The notes beneath the pieces were generated by a model. It ran no database searches and was not told the origin of the DNA. It worked only from the letters and a program-made list of their open reading frames with translations. From Planctomycetales bacterium (GTDB lineage Bacteria > Planctomycetota > Planctomycetia > Pirellulales > Thermoguttaceae): 9,218 nt of DNA. Made by a program: the position numbers and the translations under genes. Location of the stretch: contig SKJM01000429.1 in NCBI GenBank assembly GCA_007122045.1, positions 1 through 9,218 of the forward strand, given 5' to 3'. Every line of letters begins with the position of its first letter. Within the stretch, counting starts at the first letter, position 1. Positions 5,398 through 9,218 of the stretch are shown here, one piece after another.

Positions 5398-6612
5398 ATG
5401 ATAATCCTCTGTTTCGCCAGCGGCTACGAGGCGCCGCCTACGAGCAAGCATCATGTGATGCATGTACTGGCGGAACGGAACACGGTGCTGTGGGTAAACT
5501 ACCATGCCTCGCGCGTGCCGGGGCCCACCGGCGCCGACCTGCGCCATGTCGCCCGCAAGCTCCGGCAGGTGGCCGGCGGATTGACGTGCCCTCGCCCCAA
5601 TGTGTATGTCCTCACCCCGTTGGTAGTGCCGCTGCCCGGCTCGGGCGTGGCGCGCCGGGTGAACCGGGCGCTGCTGGTCGGGCAAATCCGCCGCGCGCTC
5701 GGGCGAATCGGGCGCACGGCCGGCCAAATGGGACAGTCGCATTTGCGCGGCTTCGGCGGGCGACTTATCGGGCTCGGCCGGCGCAGCGGCGCGAAGGTCG
5801 GGACCGTCCCCACCGCACCGCTCGAACTGTGGTCGTTCACGCCCGACGTGGCGTACCTGGTCGACCGGTTCAGCCCGCAACGGGTGGTGTACTACTGTGT
5901 GGACGATCATTCGCAGTTCACCGGATACGACGCCGAACAGGTCCTGCGCGACGAGGAGGCCCTGTGCCGCCGGGCCGACCTGGTGGTGACCACCTCCGGC
6001 CCGTTGCAGGAAAGCCGCCGTCCGTGGAACCCGAACACGATCCTGGTGCCGCACGGGGTCGAATACGACCATTTCGCCCGCGCGCTGAGCGGCGAGCTGC
6101 CCGAACCGGCCGACCTGGCGGCCATCCCGCGGCCGCGGTTGGGTTTTTTCGGCCTGCTGCGCGATTGGGTCGACCTGGACCTGCTGGCCGAGGTGGCCCG
6201 CCGCCGGCCCGATTGGCACGTGGTGCTGCTGGGCGACTCGACGCTCGACCTGGCCCCCTACCGGCCGATCAGGAACATGCACTTCCTGGGCCCGAAGCCC
6301 TACGCCCACTTGCCCGCCTACTGCCGCGGGTTCGACGTGGGCCTGATCCCCTTCCGGCTCAACGCGCTGACGCGCGCGGTCAATCCGATCAAGCTCCGCG
6401 AGTACCTCGCGGCCGGGCTGCCCGTGGTGAGCACGCCGCTGCCCGAGGTGGGGCGCTACGCCGAGTGGGTATCGCTGGCCGAAGGCCCCGACGCCTTCAC
6501 GGCCGCCATCGAGCGCGCCTTGGCCTCGCGCGTCGATCCCGCCGCCCGCTCCGCCGCCATGCGCGGCGAAACATGGCGGGCGAAAGTGCAGCAGGTGCTT
6601 GAGTATAATTGA
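5398..6612 (+). CDS. GT4-type glycosyltransferase, TuaH-like
   Basis: A 404-residue GT-B glycosyltransferase, probably cytoplasmic and acting in assembly of the same surface glycan. Recognisable segments are VVYYCVDDHSQFTGYD (163-178), PHGVEYDHF (218-226), LGFFGLLRDWVDLDLL at the start of the C-terminal domain, and NPIKLREYLAAGLPVVST (329-346), the nucleotide-sugar-binding stretch. The general layout recalls the TuaH-like group that appears in exosortase-linked clusters. The ATG lies one base after a TGACACC unit and lacks a Shine-Dalgarno sequence. Residues about 104-140, between QIRRAL and LWSFTPDVAYLV, look like an insert encoded by DNA with two palindromes; relatives normally join these motifs with a short loop. 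The stop overlaps a TATAAT and is followed at once by a strong hairpin. Sugar specificity is unknown. Confidence 0.82.
   Translation: MIILCFASGYEAPPTSKHHVMHVLAERNTVLWVNYHASRVPGPTGADLRHVARKLRQVAGGLTCPRPNVYVLTPLVVPLPGSGVARRVNRALLVGQIRRALGRIGRTAGQMGQSHLRGFGGRLIGLGRRSGAKVGTVPTAPLELWSFTPDVAYLVDRFSPQRVVYYCVDDHSQFTGYDAEQVLRDEEALCRRADLVVTTSGPLQESRRPWNPNTILVPHGVEYDHFARALSGELPEPADLAAIPRPRLGFFGLLRDWVDLDLLAEVARRRPDWHVVLLGDSTLDLAPYRPIRNMHFLGPKPYAHLPAYCRGFDVGLIPFRLNALTRAVNPIKLREYLAAGLPVVSTPLPEVGRYAEWVSLAEGPDAFTAAIERALASRVDPAARSAAMRGETWRAKVQQVLEYN
5725..5810. repeat. Palindrome-bearing insert within the glycosyltransferase gene
   Basis: A 21-bp palindrome with one mismatch (5725-5745; arms CAAATGGGAC and GTCGCATTTG) and an 11-bp palindrome (5800-5810; GGGAC-C-GTCCC) bracket about 55 bp of GC-rich sequence. 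Both share the core GGGAC-N-GTC. The frame is kept. The encoded residues (about 110-138) are basic and Gly-rich and do not look like part of the GT-B fold. The GT39 insert also contains a GGGAC/GTCC pair. Confidence 0.45.
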
Positions 6613-6643
6613 GGGTGTCGATGCCGAAGCGGCAACGATACCC
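6613..6643 (+). terminator. Strong hairpin directly after the glycosyltransferase stop
   Basis: GGGTGTCG (6613-6620) pairs with CGATACCC (6636-6643) with one G-U pair. After an A-A mismatch, TGCCG (6622-6626) pairs with CGGCA (6630-6634) around the loop AAG. It starts at the base after the TGA stop. No T-run follows, so it is either a non-canonical terminator or mRNA 3'-end protector, or a repeat element. The position at the end of the biosynthetic block favours a transcript-end role. Confidence 0.5.
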
Positions 6644-6733
6644 GAAACCCAAACGTCTAGCGTGAGCGTTCTCGCTCGAGTCCGACTTTCAGGTTTATCG
6701 GTTGGCCGGCGGTTCGGTGCTGCAAGTGATACC
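6644..6733. other. Non-coding spacer with a second small hairpin
   Basis: No gene is seen. GAGCG (6664-6668) and CGCTC (6673-6677) pair around TTCT. Together with the preceding hairpin this may be one structured element of about 70 bases. The spacer ends where aminotransferase-like coding sequence begins abruptly, so the 5' two-thirds of that gene was deleted somewhere here. Confidence 0.35.
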
Positions 6734-7082
6734 ATGACCGCATCACGAACGGCGCTGCGCCTGCCGCGCATTCCCGAGCACTGCACCGGCAATGACCACA
6801 TGTTTTACGTGCTGCTGCCCACCGCCGGCGGGCGCGACGACGTGCTGGGCCGCCTGCGGGCCGAAAGCATCCACGCCGTGTTCCATTACATCCCGCTGCA
6901 CATCTCGCCCATGGGCCGCCGGCTCGGCTGCGCCGGCGCGCACCTGCCCGGTGACCGACGACCTGGCTGCGCGGATCGTCCGCCTGCCGATGTACTATGA
7001 GATGACCGAGGAGGAGCAGGGGCGGGTGGCCGATGGCCTGACGGCCTGGTGTGAAGCCTTGCCCCGCACGGCTGCGGGGTAA
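6734..7082 (+). pseudogene. C-terminal remnant of dTDP-4-amino-4,6-dideoxygalactose transaminase, frameshifted
   Basis: The translated fragment matches the C-terminal third of RffA/WecE, a PLP-dependent DegT/DnrJ/EryC1 aminotransferase making dTDP-Fuc4N-type sugars. Diagnostic residues are HCTGNDHMFYVLLP (compare HNAHMFYI in E. coli WecE) and IHAVFHYIPLH, then LPVTDDLAARIVRLPMYYEMT after the frame change. About 115 residues remain of the usual roughly 375; the catalytic lysine region is missing. An extra C in the CCC run at 6947-6949 causes a +1 frameshift: without it the frame reads HLPVTDD and continues to TAA 7080-7082. ATG 6734 is just the first ATG in the fragment. It is almost surely non-functional. 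Confidence 0.85.
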
Positions 7083-7173
7083 CCCGTGGCACCCGCTTGC
7101 CTGGCACGGACAGGACGGGTATACTGGGAAGATGGGAGTTGGGAACGCCGAACTCTCCCTGACACCTGACACC
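6977..7173 (+). repeat. Direct repeat copy A (aminotransferase 3' end, promoter, heptamers)
   Basis: The first 56 bases (6977-7032) are identical to 7912-7967. A diverged section of different length follows, then renewed similarity from the stop-codon region (GGGGTAACCCGTGGCACCC) through the promoter, the GTTGGGAACG stretch and two TGACACC units (7160-7173). It precedes vapBC. Confidence 0.85.
7097..7125 (+). promoter_or_regulatory. Sigma70-like promoter upstream of vapBC
   Basis: TTGCCT (7097-7102) and TATACT (7120-7125) are separated by exactly 17 bp. The second copy at 8059 keeps both boxes (one change) and the 17-bp spacing, while the spacer sequence between them differs almost entirely, as expected if only the boxes are under selection. 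Transcription would begin near 7132, giving a leader of about 60 bases to the ATG at 7193. Confidence 0.6.
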
Positions 7174-7192
7174 GCGAACTTGGAACCCTCCG

Positions 7193-7471
7193 ATGACGCA
7201 ACGATCCACGGCAACGCTTCAACATGGCATTTGGATTGACCAGCAGCGGCTGGCCGAGGCCGGGCTGCAAGCGCCGCTGGAAATTGCGGTGCAGCCCGGT
7301 GAAATCAACATTCGTTCCGCGGCACCGGACCACGGAACCAGTGACGAGCCGGCAAACGAGCCAGAGGCGTTATGGGACGTTTTTCGTTCGCTGGGCCGTG
7401 ATGCCCAACCGGGCCGACTGGCAAACCCTTCTGTCCGGCACGACCGTTACCTGTACGGTGAACCGCAGTGA
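7193..7471 (+). CDS. AbrB/MazE-like antitoxin of a VapBC-type pair
   Basis: A 92-residue protein. The first 42 residues (IWIDQQRLAEAGLQAPLEIAVQPGEINIRSA region) follow the swapped-hairpin AbrB/MazE DNA-binding pattern, with the common LxxAGLxxPLEI and GEIxIR elements. After a linker of about 15 polar residues the tail ALWDVFRSLGRDAQPGRL and HDRYLYGE (about 59-90) should wrap around and neutralise the toxin. It overlaps the toxin gene by four bases (GTGA), the classical antitoxin-first arrangement. ATG 7193 has no clear Shine-Dalgarno sequence. Autorepression of the promoter at 7097 by the antitoxin-toxin complex is expected from the family but not visible here. Confidence 0.8.
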   Translation: MTQRSTATLQHGIWIDQQRLAEAGLQAPLEIAVQPGEINIRSAAPDHGTSDEPANEPEALWDVFRSLGRDAQPGRLANPSVRHDRYLYGEPQ

Positions 7472-7899
7472 AAGAACTGTTTGTTGACACCAGCGCCTGG
7501 ATGGCGGCGGTCGATGCAGGCGATGTCAATCATCAGCGCGCGACGGCCTTCCAAGATGTGATAGGTGGAACGTGTCGCCTCGTCGTGACGGACTACATTC
7601 TGGACGAGCTTTACACGCTCCTCTTGATGGATCTCGGCTATGCGCAGGCCGTTGCCATCAAGCGGAAGCTCGACGTGCTGATTGAGGCGAAGGTTCTCGA
7701 AGTCGTTTGGGTGGATGCCGGGCTGGCGTCGCATGCGTGGTCGGTGTTCGAGCGATTCAACGCCGACAAGCAGTGGTCGTTTACCGACTGCATGTCCTAT
7801 GCCGTCATGAAGGCCCGTCGGATACACGAGGCGTTCACGTTCGACCACCACTTCGAACAAATGGGCTTCTTGCGGCTTCCCCGGACAACGGACACCTGA
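7468..7899 (+). CDS. vapC: PIN-domain ribonuclease toxin, VapC-type
   Basis: A 143-residue PIN-domain protein, likely a Mg-dependent RNA-cleaving toxin. The acidic catalytic set is present: D7 in FVDTSAW, E47 in DYILDELYTLL, D107 in SFTDCMSY, and D126 in FTFDHHFEQMGF as a possible fourth ligand. Length is normal for VapC. Translation starts at GTG 7468, overlapping the antitoxin stop by four bases, so coupling is expected. The TGA stop is part of a degenerate heptamer pair (GGACACC TGATACC, 7890-7903). The second aminotransferase remnant starts twelve bases after the stop. All motifs look intact, so the toxin may be active. Confidence 0.92.
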   Translation: MKELFVDTSAWMAAVDAGDVNHQRATAFQDVIGGTCRLVVTDYILDELYTLLLMDLGYAQAVAIKRKLDVLIEAKVLEVVWVDAGLASHAWSVFERFNADKQWSFTDCMSYAVMKARRIHEAFTFDHHFEQMGFLRLPRTTDT

Positions 7900-7911
7900 T
7901 ACCTACCTCCC

Positions 7912-8044
7912 CGTCCGCCTGCCGATGTACTATGAGATGACCGAGGAGGAGCAGGGGCGGGTGGCCGGCGCGCTTAGGGCGTGTTGCCCGGCGGCGCCCC
8001 CTTCGTCCGAGAGCGACCATGCCGTCCGCGCCGCCCCGGGGTAG
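7912..8044 (+). pseudogene. Second copy of the aminotransferase C-terminal end
   Basis: The frame from GTC 7913 reads VRLPMYYEMTEEEQGRVAG, the same RffA/WecE C-terminal stretch as copy A, then a different tail of 24 residues ending at TAG 8042-8044. Copy A has a 15-residue tail after the same point. No upstream part of the gene is present and there is no start codon for the fragment, so it is a relic. It follows vapC without a gap and is followed by the promoter-like element of the next gene. Confidence 0.8.
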
Positions 8045-8058
8045 CCCGTGCCACCCGC

Positions 8059-8087
8059 TTGCCGAGCAGCGGCGTCTCGGCTATACT
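8059..8087 (+). promoter_or_regulatory. Sigma70-like promoter upstream of the helix-turn-helix gene
   Basis: TTGCCG (8059-8064), 17 bp, TATACT (8082-8087). It is the counterpart of the element at 7097-7125 with one change in the -35 box and a spacer that differs at most positions. The leader to ATG 8192 is about 100 bases and holds a heptamer pair plus a four-codon ATG...TAA at 8173-8187. Confidence 0.55.
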
Positions 8088-8191
8088 GAGAAGATGGCAG
8101 TTGGGAACGTCGAACATCGATCTCCCCTGACACCTGACGTGTTACGGCGTACGAAGTGCGGCGTCGCCGCCAATGAGCCGAGGGTAACGAC

Positions 8192-8524
8192 ATGGTTCAG
8201 CGCAAAAACCCGGCCGAGGTCCTGTCGAAGCTCGACCGCGAACGCCGGTTGATTGCTGAGGAGCTTCCGGAACTCAGCGAGCGTGACGCGCGGATGCAAG
8301 AGTGCGCGGCGGAAGACACCCTTTGTGGCCATCTGCGCCGTGCCATCCACCGAAGCCGGCGGCCGCTGGCCGATGTTGCCGGCCAGGCCGGTATTTCCAC
8401 CGGCGTACTGTGCGGCTTCCTGGAGGGCGAGCGCGCCCTGCGGTCGGACGTGTTGGACCGACTCGCCCAGGCCGCCGACGTTCACATTGCCCTCACTTCC
8501 AGCGACGATGCAACCGGAAGATAG
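8192..8524 (+). CDS. Helix-turn-helix (XRE/Cro-like) protein, antitoxin-like
   Basis: A 110-residue protein. Residues 1-45 are charged and probably helical (a coiled-coil-like KLDRERRLIAEELPELSERDARM). Residues 46-101 (LRRAIHRSRRPLADVAGQAGISTGVLCGFLEGERALRSDVLDRLAQAADVHIAL) fit an XRE fold: helix 2 around PLADVAGQAG, the recognition helix around STGVLCGFLEG, and the usual L-x-x-LAxAL-like ending. It is probably a DNA-binding regulator or orphan antitoxin; no toxin gene lies next to it. ATG 8192 is preceded by GAGGG about 8 bases upstream, a weak Shine-Dalgarno sequence. It is probably driven by the promoter at 8059. Confidence 0.72.
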   Translation: MVQRKNPAEVLSKLDRERRLIAEELPELSERDARMQECAAEDTLCGHLRRAIHRSRRPLADVAGQAGISTGVLCGFLEGERALRSDVLDRLAQAADVHIALTSSDDATGR

Positions 8525-8623
8525 GAGCCCGCAGAGGACACCTGAGGGACAGAGAACCTGAGACTCCCAGGCTTGGTCGAGATCCCGGACCTCTCAAACC
8601 TGACCCCTGACACCTAGCCCCCC
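8525..8623. other. Intergenic spacer with degenerate heptamers
   Basis: No gene is seen. GGACACC TGAGGGA (8536-8549) looks like a decayed pair, and TGACCCC TGACACC (8601-8614) like a shorter, better kept one, ending nine bases before ATG 8624. No promoter boxes were found. Confidence 0.6.
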
Positions 8624-8920
8624 ATGAGTACATTAACCGACATCGGCTCGCTCATTACACAAACGCCGGACCTATGCGGCGGCCGGCCGCGCATTGCGGG
8701 CACGGGCGTTTCGGTCCACCGCGTTGTCGGCTGGTACAAGCTGGGCTGGTCGCCTGACGAGATTGCCGACCGGATCGGTCACATTTCCTTGGCGCAGGTC
8801 CATGCGGCATTGACCTACTATCACGCCAAACAGCAAGCGGTCGAGGCGCAAATGGCCGACGATGAGGCCGAAGCCGACCGGCTTGAAGCCGACCACCGGG
8901 CATCGCAGGCCGCCAATTGA
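8624..8920 (+). CDS. DUF433 antitoxin-like protein
   Basis: A 98-residue protein of the DUF433 family (PF04255), small winged-helix-like proteins usually paired with a PIN-like DUF5615 partner and regarded as antitoxins. The family pattern is clear: CGGRPRIAGTGVSVHRVVGW (18-37), then YKLGWSPDEIADRIGHISLAQVHAALTYYHA (38-68), with D45/E46 and the conserved LxxVxAALxYY helix. The remaining 30 residues are acidic and helical (AQMADDEAEADRLEADHRA), suitable for binding the partner. ATG 8624 has no Shine-Dalgarno sequence. The stop overlaps the TTG start of the next gene by four bases, consistent with translational coupling. Confidence 0.88.
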   Translation: MSTLTDIGSLITQTPDLCGGRPRIAGTGVSVHRVVGWYKLGWSPDEIADRIGHISLAQVHAALTYYHAKQQAVEAQMADDEAEADRLEADHRASQAAN

Positions 8921-9218
8921 CCATACGCCTGTACCTCGATGAGGATGCCGTCGACAAGGCGCTGGTGCGCGCGCTGCGGGCGCGCGCCGTGGATGTTGAA
9001 CCTGCCAATGAAGCCGGTATGATCGAACGCGACGACGAGCAGCAGTTGGAGTACGCCGCGGCCGAGGGGCGTGTGGTGTTCACCTTCAACCGCGCCCACT
9101 TCTGCCGTCTGCACGCCCAATGGCTCGCCGCCGGCCACCGCCATGCCGGCATCGTCGTTGCCCGGCAGCAGCAGTATTCCGTCGGGGAGCAAATGCGCCG
9201 GCTCCTGAAGCTCCTCGC
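8917..9218 (+). CDS. DUF5615 PIN-like toxin candidate, 3' end beyond window
   Basis: An open frame of 100 codons that runs off the window. It matches DUF5615 (PF18480), the PIN-like partner of DUF433. It starts IRLYLDEDA (3-11) with D8 and D10 as likely metal ligands, then has MIERDDEQQLEYAAAEGRVVFTFNRAHFCRLH (35-66) with D39/D40 and TFN-x-x-HF in place of the more common TxDxDF. About 10-20 residues are missing at the end, judging from usual lengths near 115. The start is TTG 8917, within TTGA overlapping the DUF433 stop; no ATG in frame precedes the conserved strand. Toxic activity of this family is inferred from pairing and fold. Confidence 0.82.
   Translation, partial: MTIRLYLDEDAVDKALVRALRARAVDVEPANEAGMIERDDEQQLEYAAAEGRVVFTFNRAHFCRLHAQWLAAGHRHAGIVVARQQQYSVGEQMRRLLKLL

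Larger units (their letters stand above)
7912..8141 (+). repeat. Direct repeat copy B (aminotransferase 3' end, promoter, heptamers)
   Basis: The counterpart of 6977-7173. It has 56 identical bases at the start, a longer diverged part, then similarity through GGGGTAGCCCGTGCCACCC, the promoter boxes, GTTGGGAACG and TGACACC TGACGTG (8128-8141). Copies A and B flank vapBC in the same orientation, about 935 bp apart. Confidence 0.85.

Noticed and set aside
5349..6602. Alternative + strand frame over the glycosyltransferase
   Set aside because: Arg/Pro/Gly-rich translation without motifs; it begins inside the heptamer region and overlaps the well-supported frame.
4822..6801. Very long minus-strand open frame opposite the VanZ-like and glycosyltransferase genes
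   Set aside because: Its product is low-complexity and has no recognisable domain, and it translates heptamer arrays (FVIRHSS, CQVSGVR). The + strand genes have clear motifs; this is a high-GC shadow.
8173..8187. Four-codon upstream reading frame before the helix-turn-helix gene
   Set aside because: ATG-AGC-CGA-GGG-TAA could be chance; no ribosome-binding site or conservation evidence is available.

Overview
The window is GC-rich (roughly two-thirds G+C by eye), and every confident gene is on the + strand. The best guess for the source is a planctomycete, probably of the Pirellula group, or a related PVC bacterium. Three things point there: genes packed head to tail with almost no Shine-Dalgarno sequences, a sugar transferase of the exosortase/PEP-CTERM-associated type, and short tandem heptamer arrays (TGACACC, TGACGAA) between genes. 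This is inference; there is no rRNA or marker gene to confirm it.

Left and central part (254-6612): a surface-polysaccharide and lipid-linked sugar block. In order it holds an exosortase-associated GT4-type sugar transferase, a UbiA-family polyprenyl-phosphate transferase resembling decaprenyl-phosphate phosphoribosyltransferase, a class I SAM methyltransferase, a GT39/ArnT-like multi-membrane-spanning glycosyltransferase, a four-helix-bundle (23S-rRNA intervening-sequence type) protein, a VanZ-like membrane protein and a second GT4-type glycosyltransferase. The likely shared job is building and modifying an exopolysaccharide or envelope glycan on a polyprenyl carrier. The four-helix-bundle gene looks like a later insertion: it is less GC-rich than its neighbours, has its own AGGAG ribosome-binding site and sits between heptamer arrays in opposite orientation.

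Right part (6613-9218): an accessory, decayed region. It begins with a strong hairpin and the frameshifted C-terminal third of an rffA/wecE sugar aminotransferase. A VapBC-type toxin-antitoxin pair follows, then a second copy of the aminotransferase 3' end, a helix-turn-helix protein, and a DUF433/DUF5615 pair whose toxin-like member runs off the window. Each aminotransferase 3' remnant carries the same promoter-like element (TTGCC[T/G], 17 bp, TATACT) and a TGACACC array. The vapBC pair is therefore bracketed by direct repeats.

The most interesting feature is the way the heptamer arrays punctuate genes. In the + direction they supply stop codons in every frame and abut the next start codon. 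In the reverse direction they have no stop in any frame, and one such array has extended the GT39 protein with repeat-encoded residues. Two glycosyltransferase genes also seem to carry in-frame palindromic inserts of about 75-90 bp, similar in principle to the protein-coding palindromic elements of Rickettsia.
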